From: Peptostreptococcus russellii
Lineage (GTDB): Bacteria; Bacillota; Clostridia; Peptostreptococcales; Peptostreptococcaceae
DNA: 64,000 nt
Reading direction: 5' to 3'
Assembly (NCBI RefSeq): GCF_900110295.1
Contig: NZ_FODF01000002.1
Span: 124,001-188,000, forward strand
The notes beneath the pieces are model-generated. The model searched no databases and was not told the origin of the DNA. It worked only from the letters and a program-made list of their open reading frames with translations. Shown here piece by piece: positions 35,388 through 45,342 of this stretch; position 1 is the first letter of the stretch, and every line of letters begins with the position of its first letter. The translations under genes and the position numbers were made by a program.

Positions 35388-37145
35388 TTACTCTATATTA
35401 TATTGATTCATTTTATAATATAGAGTTGTTCTAGGTATATTTAAAATTTTAGAAGCCTTGCTTTTATTTCCCCTTGCCATCTTTAAAGCTTCTTTAATTT
35501 TATTAATTTCCAAAATCTCAATAGCTCTATTAAGATCCATTGGGTAATCAAAGTTTTTTGGCTTACTTATAGCTTCTATTATGTATTCAGGTACATCTTC
35601 TACTTCAAGAGTATCACCTGATGAAAGTACAACCATATTTTCTATGGTATTTTTAAGTTCTCTTATATTACCCTTCCAGTAATACTTTTCTAATAACTTC
35701 AAAGCTTCCTTACTTATCTTTAAGAAAGGCTTATTATTTTCTTTACATTGTTCTTCTAGGAAATGATACACAAGTATCCTAACATCTCCTGTTCTTTCTC
35801 TAAGCGGCGGCAATTTGATTTCCACTACATTTAATCTATAGAAAAGATCCTCTCTGAACTTGCCATCTCTAACCATTTGCTTTATATCTTTATTACTAGC
35901 AGCAATAACTCTTACATTAACTTTTATAATATCGCTTCCACCTACACGCATAAACTCTTTTTCCTGTAGTACTCTTAAAAGTTTTACCTGCATATTCAAT
36001 GGCATATCGCCTATTTCATCTAAAAAAATTGTTCCATTATTTGCTAACTCAAAAATACCGCTTTTCCCTGCTTTAGTAGCACCTGTAAATGCACCCGGAG
36101 CATATCCAAAGAACTCACTTTCGAACAACTCTTGTGGTATAGCACTGCAGTTGACAGGTATAAAAGTTCCTTCTCTTTCACTATATTTGTGAATCGCTCT
36201 TGCAAAAACTTCTTTACCTGTACCACTTTCGCCATTTAACATTATTGAACTATTTGATTTTGCAACCTGCTTAGCTATCTGTTTAGACCTTTCAAGGGCA
36301 TAGCTATTACCTAGTATTTCATCAAAATCATTTCTTGATAAAGACTTTACCTCACTCTCTAAATAATTAAGTCTTTCTTGAGTCAACTCCAACTCCTTAG
36401 AAAGTTTGGTTGCATCGGTAATATCAACTTCTGTACATACAACTCCTACGAATTCTTCATTATAGAATACAGGACTAGCTTGAACAAATCCATATAGATC
36501 AGTTCCTTCTTCTATATTTTTAGAATGGTAAAAATCATTCATATCCTTTTTAGTTACAAGAGCTCTTCCAGATATGGTATCTTCAAGATAATCACTCATT
36601 TTTTTCCCAACTATTTCAGATGCTGGTATATCATATCTCTCTTCCATAAATCTATTCCAAAAAATTACTATTCCATCCTTGTCTATAGCTGATATTCCTT
36701 CATTAATTTGACCCGTAATATATTTTAATGTAGTATACTTTTCTTCTAATTCTTCATAATTTGTATATTTTATGTATCTAGAGCTTATATATCCTTTCAA
36801 CTTTCCTTCTACATTTACAATTATATTCATATATGAACCGTTTTCTATTAGCTTGTCATATGATAAAAAACCACAGCGCTCATTTATAAGCTCAAAATCA
36901 GTGTTCATAACTGTTCTAAGTGGTATTTCTCTGTAATTTGATTCATATCTCTTCATTATATGAGGTATATCATAAATTGAAAGATACCCCACTATTTTTT
37001 CATGTTCACAATCTTGTATTATTACAAGTTTGTTTTCTATTATTAAATATTCAAAAACATCTCCAACTGTAAAACTTTCTTCTACAAGCTCAATATCTTT
37101 TTGAATCATGCTTTCAATTGACTCTTTAATAGGGACACCAAACAT
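35388..37145 (-). CDS. prdR: Sigma-54-dependent activator of proline reductase genes
   Basis: PrdR activates prd genes in response to proline in C. difficile. The 585-residue protein has a CBS-like pair at the N terminus (about 1-135), a PAS domain (about 145-245, EGISAIDKDGIVIFWN), an AAA+ domain with Walker A (LNGESGTGKEVFAR), the sigma-54-contacting GAFTGA loop, and Walker B (TIFLDEIGDM), and a C-terminal Fis-type helix-turn-helix (GNKSKASKILNIPRTTLYYKM). No phospho-receiver domain is present, so a small ligand bound to the CBS or PAS region is the likely signal. It is read from its own transcript. Confidence 0.94.
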   Translation of the reverse strand: MFGVPIKESIESMIQKDIELVEESFTVGDVFEYLIIENKLVIIQDCEHEKIVGYLSIYDIPHIMKRYESNYREIPLRTVMNTDFELINERCGFLSYDKLIENGSYMNIIVNVEGKLKGYISSRYIKYTNYEELEEKYTTLKYITGQINEGISAIDKDGIVIFWNRFMEERYDIPASEIVGKKMSDYLEDTISGRALVTKKDMNDFYHSKNIEEGTDLYGFVQASPVFYNEEFVGVVCTEVDITDATKLSKELELTQERLNYLESEVKSLSRNDFDEILGNSYALERSKQIAKQVAKSNSSIMLNGESGTGKEVFARAIHKYSEREGTFIPVNCSAIPQELFESEFFGYAPGAFTGATKAGKSGIFELANNGTIFLDEIGDMPLNMQVKLLRVLQEKEFMRVGGSDIIKVNVRVIAASNKDIKQMVRDGKFREDLFYRLNVVEIKLPPLRERTGDVRILVYHFLEEQCKENNKPFLKISKEALKLLEKYYWKGNIRELKNTIENMVVLSSGDTLEVEDVPEYIIEAISKPKNFDYPMDLNRAIEILEINKIKEALKMARGNKSKASKILNIPRTTLYYKMNQYNIE

Positions 37146-37936
37146 AAATACACCTCCTAAACCTACTTCTTATTGATTATATCATAATGTTCCTTTTTAT
37201 TTATTGCATATATATAATTACAATACTTACACAATAGATTATAATAAATTATTATAAATAAAAAATGATTGCCCATAGTTGCTAATTGTACATAAATAGG
37301 TAAAAAAAATTTATACAATATAAATAGAATTTAATTTATTGTGTATCTATTCAACTATACACTATTTCTTTTAAAAATTCTATATATATATATTTATTTT
37401 TATATAACTATTTATTTAGTTTTTTTAAAATCATATTTATACAATTTATTCACATACTTACTAGTATTTCAGTTATTCTATTTATAATATCATATTTTTT
37501 TATAAAATTTTATAATAGAAGGAGTTTTTTTAACAATTAAAAAAAGAAAGATATACTTACTTTTTTTTAAGAAAATATTTTCATAAAGCATTTTCTCTAT
37601 CAAATAAACAATATTTTCAGATTTCTTAGTATTTTTATCTTATTTTAAAAATAAATATTAACAAATTAATATTTTAACTTTTATAAATACCCTATTAATA
37701 ACTATGTATTCTATGATATAATAACAGAAGTGAGAAAGCGATTATCTAGAATTTTTCCTTTCTCCGATTATAATGCTAATTATCAAAAATAAGCTACGGC
37801 TTTAAATATGGCATATAACATCACTTGATTGTCGATAGTTGTAGCATTTTATAACACTACTTAGCATTTAAATAATGCACTACAAACAAATATTATTAAA
37901 CACTACATATTATTTATTATTTAAGGGGGCAAAATT
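37146..37936. promoter_or_regulatory. Divergent prdR/prdC regulatory region with possible structured prdC leader
   Basis: About 790 bp, extremely AT-rich from 37146 to 37690. A TATAAT at 37717-37722 faces prdC and would give a leader of about 210 nt. In the leader GAGAAAG (37732-37738) can pair with CTTTCTC near 37758-37764, and further short stems are possible. No sigma-54 consensus was found in front of prdC, and the leader matches no RNA family I recognise. Confidence 0.5.
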
Positions 37937-39253
37937 ATGTCAAATACTATTCATTTATTATTAAAGCAGAACATTGGTGCTAAAAACAATCCAATAGTTA
38001 AGGTTGGAGATGAAGTTAAAAGAGGACAGCTAATAGCTGATTTCGAAGGATTTATCGGTGCTAATCTACACGCAAGTGTTGATGGTAAGGTTATCGAAGT
38101 TAATGATGACGAAATCGTAATAGAAGCTAATGAAGTTCAAGGCGAAGATTACGTTAAAATTGAAAAGGGTGCTACAATAGCAGAAACTGTTAAGAACGCT
38201 GGTATAGTTGGTCTTGGTGGTGCTGGTTTCCCTACTCACGTTAAGTTAGGTACTGATTTAGGTGGTACTGGATATATCCTATGTAATGCTGCTGAATGTG
38301 AACCAATACTATCACATAACATGGATCAGTTACTTCATGAACCAGAAAAGCTACTTAGAGGTATGAAGTTATGTATGGAATCATGTAATGCCGCTCATGG
38401 TATATTTGCACTTAAGGAAATACACGAAAAGGAAATATTAGCTTTAAACAAGATAATAGATGATGATAGAATAACTGTTAAGGCTATGCCAAATATGTAC
38501 CCAATGGGTGAAGAAAGAGCTGTAGTTAGAGAATGTCTAGGTATTGTTCTTGAAACAGATAAGTTACCATCTGAAGCAAATGCTGTTGTCGTTAACTCTG
38601 AAACTATGTGTGCTATAGCTGATGCTGTTGATGATCTTAAGCCTTTAATAGAAAAAGATGTAACAGTTGCTGGTTATTTAAATACTGCTAACTCTCTTGA
38701 AATATTCAAGGACGTTCCAATTGGTACTAGAGTTGGCGATTTAATAGAAAGAGCTGGCGGATTATTTAAGTACGGTGAATATGGCGAAATCATAATGGGT
38801 GGACCTTTCACTGGTAAGTCTACTACAATGGACGCTCCAATAGTAAAGGCTACTGGTGGTATATTAGTTACTAAGCCATATCCAAAGGTTAACAAGAAGA
38901 TGGGTCTTCTAGTTTGTGCTTGTGGTGGTAATGAAGATAGATTAAGAGAAATAGCTGGTTACATGGGCGCTGAAGTTGTTGGCGTTGAAAGATGTAAGCA
39001 GGCTGTAGAAGGAAAGGGTGGAGCATTAAAGTGTGAAAACCCAGGACATTGCCCAGGACAGGCTCAGAAGATGTTAGGTCTTAAGAAGGCTGGAGCTGAA
39101 GAAGTTCTTATATCTAACTGTACAGACTGTACAAATACAGTAATGGGTGTTGCTCCTAAGATGGGTATACCTGTTCACCATCAGACTGATACAATATTAG
39201 ATACTATGGGAATTGAAAGAGTAAGATTCTTAAAGGATGGACAGAAGAAGTAA
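37937..39253 (+). CDS. prdC: Proline reductase-associated electron transfer protein PrdC (RnfC-like)
   Basis: PrdC resembles the soluble part of RnfC and is thought to deliver electrons to proline reductase. The 438-residue protein has an N-terminal biotinyl-like/barrel region (KVGDEVKRGQLIADFEGF), the nucleotide-binding segment GIVGLGGAGFPTHVKL, a SLBB region near residues 250-300, and a C-terminal Cys-rich part (VCACGG, CENPGHCPGQ, SNCTDCTN). No in-frame UGA occurs. GGGGG precedes the ATG. It is the only prd gene on the plus strand. Confidence 0.93.
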   Translation: MSNTIHLLLKQNIGAKNNPIVKVGDEVKRGQLIADFEGFIGANLHASVDGKVIEVNDDEIVIEANEVQGEDYVKIEKGATIAETVKNAGIVGLGGAGFPTHVKLGTDLGGTGYILCNAAECEPILSHNMDQLLHEPEKLLRGMKLCMESCNAAHGIFALKEIHEKEILALNKIIDDDRITVKAMPNMYPMGEERAVVRECLGIVLETDKLPSEANAVVVNSETMCAIADAVDDLKPLIEKDVTVAGYLNTANSLEIFKDVPIGTRVGDLIERAGGLFKYGEYGEIIMGGPFTGKSTTMDAPIVKATGGILVTKPYPKVNKKMGLLVCACGGNEDRLREIAGYMGAEVVGVERCKQAVEGKGGALKCENPGHCPGQAQKMLGLKKAGAEEVLISNCTDCTNTVMGVAPKMGIPVHHQTDTILDTMGIERVRFLKDGQKK

Positions 39254-39274
39254 GTTTAACTAAATAATAATTCA

Positions 39275-39297
39275 GAGAGTAGATAATATCTACTCTC
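39275..39297 (+). terminator. Terminator of prdC
   Basis: GAGAGTAGAT and ATCTACTCTC form a 10-bp stem with a 3-nt loop, followed by TTTTTTATT. Confidence 0.92.
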
Positions 39298-39361
39298 TTT
39301 TTTATTCCTTTTTAAAGGTATCTACTTATTAGCTTTTTTAGTTCACTATTTTTCAAATAAA

Positions 39362-39391
39362 AAATAGCAGAAGTTTCAACTTCTGCTATTT
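39362..39391 (-). terminator. Terminator of the selD-selA-selB operon
   Basis: A perfect 13-bp stem (AAATAGCAGAAGT with ACTTCTGCTATTT) and loop TTCA, followed by TTTTTTATTT on the minus strand, 6 bp beyond the selB stop. Confidence 0.93.
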
Positions 39392-39396
39392 CTATG

Positions 39397-41286
39397 CTAA
39401 TATAAGACTCTTTTATTTTCTACTCTCTTAGTTAATTTTTCCTTATCAAAACTCTCTAATATCAACATACTTATTTTTCTGCTAGAATTGATTAAATCTC
39501 TAAATTCTGCAAGAGTCATTTCACTATTCTTTCCTAGAAAATCTAACATTGATTTTTTAGCCTTTTCATAAAGTTCATTTGAAATGATATATTCTTCATC
39601 TAACAGCTGAACATCTGATCCGATCATCGAGTCAAGAACATCCTTTTTATTCTTGTCCCCACCACAGATTTCTTCTATTGTAGCTATATCATTATAACCC
39701 ATAGATTTTAATTTCTTTTCAATATCTAATTTTATACTTTTTTGTTCATCTGTAAGCTTAACTTCAAATTCTTTTAAAGATACTTGATTGTTTTGTATCT
39801 TTATTAAATCGTCTTCTTTAACTCTAGCTAAAAATGCATCTATATCCTTAGCCTTAAAAGATGAATCTACTTTGCTTCCAGCTTCTTGCTTAGGCATACC
39901 TATTTTTAAAGTGTTCTCTTTATGATATTTTTCTAGAATCCTTACAAGTTTTCCTTCTATAAAATCAAAGTAATCTTTATGTACAATTCTATTATTTATA
40001 TCTAAAACCTTGCCATCTTCTTTTAGTTGAGCTATAACTTCTTCTATTCTATCTCTTGATACTCCTACATAACTCATCATATCCTGAATTTTAGGGAATG
40101 ATGATGAATTGTTTTTAAGATAAACTTCAAGTATAGACTTGTCGTCACCTGATTCTTTTATCTTCAATTCTTCAATTAACTTTGGAGTATATTTATTTAT
40201 ACTATGTTTTTCATTAGATACATCTATTATTAGCCCACCGCCTATTGTATCCATAGGTGAATATGTTCTAATTACAAATGGATCTAACTTCTTACATACT
40301 ATTTTTTCTTCTAATCTAAGTTGAACAAAACCTTCATCTCCAGCCTTCATCTCTTCTTTTTCAAGGGGAACTGCTCTACAAAGAATCTCTCTAGTTCCGT
40401 GATAAAGCTTTAGTCTATCCCAATTTTCAAGTTTACAACCATCATGATTTAAAAGTTTTATCTTAACATCTATCATCATAGACTCAAGAAGAGAGTCTGG
40501 AGCTGCTAATATATCTCCTCTTTCTATATCTGTTACCTTTATATTAGCTAGGTTGATCGCCGTTCTCTGACCGGCATATGCCTCTTCTTCATTATTTCCA
40601 TGAACCTGTATATTTCTAACAACAGCCTTTTTTGCCCTAGGGTATATCTCCAGTTCATCATTAACATGTATTGTTCCTTCTATAATCGTTCCAGTAACTA
40701 CTGTTCCAAATCCCTTTATAGAAAATACTCTGTCTATGTTTAATCTTGCCGGAAGATTATTATTTCTTTCTTCCACCTCTGAACTCATTTTATCAAGCTT
40801 ATCTATTAACTCTGCTATTCCTCTTTTCGATAAAGAATCGACTTTTAGAATTTCTGCGCCTTCTAGAAACGTTCCTACAAGACCTTCCTTAATGTCTTCT
40901 TCAGCTAACTCTAACATTTCATCATCTACCATATCGCACTTTGTCATTACAACAAGTCCCTTTTTTATGTTTAGATATGAAAGTATGTCTATATGTTCTA
41001 TAGTTTGAGGCATCATTCCTTCATCTGCCGCTACAACCAAAATAACCATGTCTAGACCAGATGCTCCTGCCAACATATTTTTTATGAACTTTTCATGACC
41101 TGGAACATCTACTATACCAACTGACTGACCACTAGGAAGATTGAAGTATGTAAATCCTAAATTAATAGATATACCTCTTTTTCTTTCTTCTTCAAGTGTA
41201 TCTGTTTCTCTTCCTGTTAAAGCCTTTATAAGACTGGTTTTACCGTGGTCAATGTGACCGGCTGTACCTATTACTATATGTTTCAT
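39397..41286 (-). CDS. selB: Selenocysteine-specific translation elongation factor
   Basis: SelB carries Sec-tRNA to UGA codons marked by SECIS hairpins. The 629-residue protein has the GTPase P-loop GTAGHIDHGKTSLI, the DVPGHEKF motif, TKCD, two EF-Tu-like barrel domains, and four C-terminal winged-helix domains that bind SECIS RNA (about 380-629). Its ATG overlaps the selA stop by one base (TAATG). It is needed for decoding prdB and selD in this window. Confidence 0.95.
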   Translation of the reverse strand: MKHIVIGTAGHIDHGKTSLIKALTGRETDTLEEERKRGISINLGFTYFNLPSGQSVGIVDVPGHEKFIKNMLAGASGLDMVILVVAADEGMMPQTIEHIDILSYLNIKKGLVVMTKCDMVDDEMLELAEEDIKEGLVGTFLEGAEILKVDSLSKRGIAELIDKLDKMSSEVEERNNNLPARLNIDRVFSIKGFGTVVTGTIIEGTIHVNDELEIYPRAKKAVVRNIQVHGNNEEEAYAGQRTAINLANIKVTDIERGDILAAPDSLLESMMIDVKIKLLNHDGCKLENWDRLKLYHGTREILCRAVPLEKEEMKAGDEGFVQLRLEEKIVCKKLDPFVIRTYSPMDTIGGGLIIDVSNEKHSINKYTPKLIEELKIKESGDDKSILEVYLKNNSSSFPKIQDMMSYVGVSRDRIEEVIAQLKEDGKVLDINNRIVHKDYFDFIEGKLVRILEKYHKENTLKIGMPKQEAGSKVDSSFKAKDIDAFLARVKEDDLIKIQNNQVSLKEFEVKLTDEQKSIKLDIEKKLKSMGYNDIATIEEICGGDKNKKDVLDSMIGSDVQLLDEEYIISNELYEKAKKSMLDFLGKNSEMTLAEFRDLINSSRKISMLILESFDKEKLTKRVENKRVLY

Positions 41287-42722
41287 TAATTATCCCCTCC
41301 CAAAGCCTTCACTACTTCGTTTGCAATTTCATCAAACTGTTCTTCAAAGATAGTTCTGACGTCAAGGATATATTTATCATCGTAGACTCTCGCAATTATA
41401 TGAGAATCACTAAGTCTTAATTTCTCTTCAAAACGACTTACACCCATTTCACCTGGCTTAATAGCAACTGCAACTGAGTTTAACTCCTCTGTTGGCATTG
41501 ACCCTCCACCTACCTGGCCTTTACAATCTTCTATTGAAAGATCAAGATCTAAATTATTTTCTTTTATGGATGCCTTTATTGTATTATAAAGAATATCAGC
41601 CTTCTTTCTGAGTTCCTCATAAGTGTATGTCAACATTCTCAACGTAGGTATATTCTTTATTGCCTTTTCTTCATCTAGATAGAATCTCAATGTAGCTTCA
41701 AGGGCTGCTATTGTCATTTTATCAACTCTAAGTGCTCTTGTAAGCTGATTTTTCTTCATTCTTTCAATATACTTTTTCTTGCCGACTATTATACCTGCCT
41801 GAGGTCCACCAAGCATTTTGTCACCACTAAAGCTAACTATATCTACTCCCTTATTTATTGAGTCAAATACAGTTGGTTCATAACTCATTCCATACTTAGA
41901 TAAATCTATAAATACACCACTTCCAAGATCCTCTACAACCGGTATATCGTATTTATCACCTAATTCTCTCATTTCTTCAAGAGTTACGCTTTCAGAAAAT
42001 CCTACTATTCTGTAATTACTTGTATGTACCTTCATTAAAACCTTAGTATTCTCTGTAATAGCATCTTCATAATCATTATAATGAGTTTTGTTTGTTGATC
42101 CTACTTCCACTAAATCTGCACCACTTAATGCCATTATACTTGGTATTCTAAATGCACCACCAACTTCAACAAGCTCTCCTCTTGAAACTATAGCCTCTCC
42201 GCCTCTAGCCATTGTGCTAAGAACTAAAAGAACCGCTGCTGCATTATTATTTACAACAAGAACATCTTCTGCTCCTGTTATTCTCTTTATCATAGAAGTA
42301 AGATGGTTATATCTTGAACCTCTGTGTCCTTCATCAATATTATATTCAAGGTTTGAATATCTTGACGCTGCATTCCAAAGTTCTTCTTTTATATTTTCAC
42401 TTAGCAAAGATCTACCTAAATTTGTATGAACAACTATACCCGTAGCATTTATTACCTTCTTTAAAGACAGTTCATATGATTTTTTAGAAAGTCTTATACT
42501 ATCTACTATTATGTCTTCTTCTTCAAGATTAAAACTTTCTACTTCTTCATCCTTTAAAGCAACTATTGTTTTTCTATGCTTATCTATAGTCATTCTTATT
42601 GAATCTAAAATTATATTTCTAGGTAACTTTGTACAAAGCTCTATTATTCTATTATCACTAAGTACTTCATCTACTGACGGAAGTACTGCAAACAATTCTC
42701 TTTTACTTTTATTATCACTCAT
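41286..42722 (-). CDS. selA: L-seryl-tRNA(Sec) selenium transferase
   Basis: SelA, a PLP enzyme, converts Ser-tRNA(Sec) to Sec-tRNA(Sec) with selenophosphate. The 478-residue protein has an N-terminal helical domain ([14 protein letters not shown]), the [14 protein letters not shown] motif, the PLP lysine in [13 protein letters not shown] and the C-terminal DVRTIFE region. It follows selD by 133 bp and is coupled to selB. The tRNA(Sec) gene selC was not found in the window. Confidence 0.95.
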   Translation of the reverse strand: MSDNKSKRELFAVLPSVDEVLSDNRIIELCTKLPRNIILDSIRMTIDKHRKTIVALKDEEVESFNLEEEDIIVDSIRLSKKSYELSLKKVINATGIVVHTNLGRSLLSENIKEELWNAASRYSNLEYNIDEGHRGSRYNHLTSMIKRITGAEDVLVVNNNAAAVLLVLSTMARGGEAIVSRGELVEVGGAFRIPSIMALSGADLVEVGSTNKTHYNDYEDAITENTKVLMKVHTSNYRIVGFSESVTLEEMRELGDKYDIPVVEDLGSGVFIDLSKYGMSYEPTVFDSINKGVDIVSFSGDKMLGGPQAGIIVGKKKYIERMKKNQLTRALRVDKMTIAALEATLRFYLDEEKAIKNIPTLRMLTYTYEELRKKADILYNTIKASIKENNLDLDLSIEDCKGQVGGGSMPTEELNSVAVAIKPGEMGVSRFEEKLRLSDSHIIARVYDDKYILDVRTIFEEQFDEIANEVVKALGGDN

Positions 42723-42855
42723 ACTATCTTCTTCTCCAAGTTCATATTTTAGTTGACCTAAGTATATAAATCAGCTTACAAAGCATATTTTAAATATTGA
42801 AAACCTATTAAGTTCCCATACTAATATAAAAGATTTTAAAATAAGTCTTTATAAC

Positions 42856-43908
42856 TTAATATACTTCTAGGTATTTATCTCTTTTTTCTACCACTTCACC
42901 TACCACTGCTGCTGCTATTGTCCCATTGTTTAGCATATCTTCAACTATATCATCAGCATACTCTGCAGGAAGCGATACCAAAAGACCTCCAGATGTCTGA
43001 GGGTCATGAAAAATATCAGAAAGAGCCTCTTCTACATCTTCTGATATAAATGTTTCGTCTTGAACATATCCCATATTTTTATATGCACCTTCTGGTATAA
43101 TGCCCATTCTTGAAAATTCAAGAGCTTGATTCATTGTAGGAACTTTCTTAGAATCAATTACAATTGTAACTCCCGATGCTTCTGCCATTTCTAAACAATG
43201 ACCTAAAAGCCCGAATCCGGTAATATCAGTTACTGAATTTATAGGGAATTTATCAAAACTCTGAGCTGCATATTTATTAAGATGTGTCATAACTTCTATA
43301 ACATGATTTGATGTTTCTTCATCAACAAGCCCTGCCTTCATAGCAGTATTCATTATACCTGCTCCCAAAGGCTTTGTTAAAACAAGTTTATCCCCAGCTT
43401 TTGCTGTTGAATTTGCAAGTACCTTATCTGGATGAACTATACCTGAAACAGACAAACCATATTTAGGTTCTTTATCATCTACTGTATGTCCACCTACCAA
43501 AAGGCATCCACTTTCATTTACTTTATCTGCTCCACCTCTAAGTATCTCACCCAATACTCCCATATCATGACAAGAAGGGAAACATACAATATTCATTGCT
43601 ACTATTGGCTCTCCACCCATTGCATAAACGTCAGATAGAGCATTTGCTGCTGCTATCTGTCCAAATGTATATGGATCATCTACCATTGGTGTAAAAAAGT
43701 CTAGAGTCTGTATAAGAGCCTTATCATCTGTAAGCTTATATACAGCTGCATCATCAGCAGTATCTAGTCCAACCATTAAGTTTTTCATTTTATCACTTGT
43801 GTTTCCAGGGAGTTTTGAAAGAACTGAAGCCAGTTCTTCTGGTCCTATTTTGGCTGCTCACCCTCCAGCCTTTGTCATCTCTGTTAATCTCATATATTCT
43901 TTTGCCAT
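42856..43908 (-). CDS. selD: Selenide, water dikinase (selenophosphate synthetase), selenoprotein
   Basis: SelD makes selenophosphate from selenide and ATP. The true start is ATG 43908 behind AAGGAG: MAKEYMRLTEMTKAGG, then TGA (43860-43858, codon 17), then AAKIGPEEL. The UGA lies in the active-site loop where Cys or Sec is essential, so this SelD is a selenoprotein of 350 residues. Later motifs are GLDTADDAAVY, GGHTVDD, LTKPLGAGI, TDITGFGLLGH and DPQTSGGLL. Reading only from the Met at 43788 would lose the active site. SelD needing Sec makes the pathway self-dependent. Confidence 0.95.
43819..43838 (-). promoter_or_regulatory. Candidate SECIS hairpin in selD
   Basis: AAGAACUG, loop GCUU, CAGUUCUU: an 8-bp perfect stem whose G/U-containing loop starts 27 nt after the UGA, within the range for bacterial SECIS elements. 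Confidence 0.7.
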
Positions 43909-43941
43909 AATTATCTCCTTAAACATATTATTAAAATACAT

Positions 43942-43981
43942 AAAAAAGAGGAAAGTATTTCATAAAATCACTAATCCTCTT
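43942..43981 (-). terminator. Terminator-like hairpin in the selD leader
   Basis: On the minus strand AAGAGGA pairs with TCCTCTT, followed by TTTTTTAT, about 35 nt before the selD start. Placed in front of the gene, it looks like an attenuator. Confidence 0.55.
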
Positions 43982-43986
43982 ACAAC

Positions 43987-44015
43987 AATGATTGTACCCA
44001 TAAGAAACAATCATT
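43987..44015 (-). other. Leader hairpin upstream of the selD attenuator
   Basis: AATGATTGT and ACAATCATT form a perfect 9-bp stem with an 11-nt loop just upstream of the terminator-like hairpin. It may be part of the same regulatory leader. Confidence 0.5.
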
Positions 44016-44370
44016 AACTAATTACCTCTTAAAATCTACTATTTAATACTAATTTATTAATAATATTATTATAGACTTCAGCTTTTTTACATCTGAAATT
44101 CTATTGATAAATCAACAAACTAGCAGTTATTTTACATAATTATATACATTACATATTATAGCATAAATAAACTATCAATTCTATAAATTGTTGTCTTTTT
44201 AAACAAGTCATTTAATAGATAGTCTTTATTTGCTTTATGAATTATATTCTTTAATAAAAAACTTTTACTGTAATTTATTTATAGCAGTAATTAATTATAT
44301 ATTTTTATCTTCTTAATATAAGTATATATTTAGGCAGATTAAAAATCTTCTATAATAAAAGTAACTTTCT
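44016..44370. other. AT-rich gap between selD and comEA
   Basis: About 355 bp without a coding frame or recognised RNA. It presumably holds the selD promoter and the end of the comEA transcript. Confidence 0.5.
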
Positions 44371-45093
44371 TTATTGAGTTGAAATGTATTCTTTCATATT
44401 CTCAAATTTTTTATCTCCTATTCCTGATATATTTTTTATGTCCTCCACTTCAGAAAACTTTCCTTCTTTTTCTCTATAATCTATAATTTTTTTAGCTGTT
44501 GAAGGTCCTACCCCAGGTATAGTTTCCAGTTGAATTTGATCCGCAAGATTGATATTTATTTTTCCATTAGAACTGCCATTAGGGTTAGACTTCATCGTAT
44601 CATTAGATTGACTTCCATCTAATTGACTATCTCTTTTTAAATCCTGCTTACTATCTGTTAACTGTGAATCATCCCCTTTTTCAGGTATTATATAATGCTG
44701 TGAATCTTCAACTTTCATCGCCAAGTTTATCCTTTCAAGGTCTGCATCTTTTGTAAAACCTCCTACCTTTTTAACTGCATCATCTAACCTCTTGTCTGTT
44801 TCTATAGTTATAACTCCAGGATTAGCAACAGCTCCACTTATATATACTGTTATCTTTTTATTTTCCTCATTTTTGATAATAGCATTAGAATTATTTTCTT
44901 TTTTCTCTATTCCCTTATCGACTACCCTAGAAGCTTCTGTATTTTGAGGACTATTTATTTTCTCCCTTTTTTCAAAAATACCTCCAGTATACCCAAATAT
45001 TAATCTATATAAGACTATTAAAATAATTAATGCAGTAAAAATAGCTTTTCTTTTATTTATATTATTTAACTTTTCTTTTAACTCATCCTTCAT
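44371..45093 (-). CDS. comEA: ComEA-family helix-hairpin-helix DNA-binding protein
   Basis: ComEA is a membrane-anchored receptor for DNA uptake. The 240-residue protein has one N-terminal membrane segment (about 17-35), an SLBB domain (KKITVYISGAVANPGVITIE), a Ser/Gln/Asp-rich linker, and a C-terminal pair of HhH motifs (IPGVGPSTAKKIIDYREKEG and ISGIGDKKFENMKEYI). AAAGGAG precedes the ATG. comEC, usually next to it, is not adjacent here. Confidence 0.92.
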   Translation of the reverse strand: MKDELKEKLNNINKRKAIFTALIILIVLYRLIFGYTGGIFEKREKINSPQNTEASRVVDKGIEKKENNSNAIIKNEENKKITVYISGAVANPGVITIETDKRLDDAVKKVGGFTKDADLERINLAMKVEDSQHYIIPEKGDDSQLTDSKQDLKRDSQLDGSQSNDTMKSNPNGSSNGKININLADQIQLETIPGVGPSTAKKIIDYREKEGKFSEVEDIKNISGIGDKKFENMKEYISTQ

Positions 45094-45213
45094 TTTTCGC
45101 TCCTTTTTATGCTATTCCATCTTTTTATTTATTTATTTTTAAACTGAATATAATTTCCACATCATTATATAGGCATAAATTTGAAAATTCTCCACCAAAA
45201 ATATAAAAATATA

Positions 45214-45222
45214 TGTTATACT
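45214..45222 (+). promoter_or_regulatory. Extended -10 promoter upstream of the D,D-carboxypeptidase
   Basis: TGTTATACT gives an extended -10 (TGn plus TATACT). The -35 is weak. Transcription would begin near 45229, about 37 nt before the leader frame described next. Confidence 0.5.
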
Positions 45223-45265
45223 ATTTTTGCGAACTATATTCAAATATATCAGGCAAAGGAGGTTG

Positions 45266-45310
45266 ATGCATCGTACAATACGTCTAAAAGAATTTATTTT
45301 ATTATTATAA
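45266..45310 (+). CDS. Possible 14-codon leader peptide before the carboxypeptidase gene
   Basis: An ATG 3 nt after a full AAAGGAGG (45255-45262) opens a frame MHRTIRLKEFILLL then TAA. The carboxypeptidase ATG at 45343 has no Shine-Dalgarno and starts MHFIRIMLKKIISIF, similar in pattern. It may be a leader peptide, or the relic of a duplicated or broken start. Spacing of 3 nt is short for efficient initiation. Confidence 0.35.
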   Translation: MHRTIRLKEFILLL

Positions 45311-45342
45311 AACTGAATACTATATTCTGATGTGTTAGTACA

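Noticed and set aside
37800-37830. TGGCAT as a possible sigma-54 -24 element before prdC
   Set aside because: No GC-containing -12 element stands at the required spacing.
39254-39396. Search for tRNA(Sec) (selC) next to selB
   Set aside because: The gap contains only two terminators; no long-variable-arm tRNA with TCA anticodon was found here or in other gaps.
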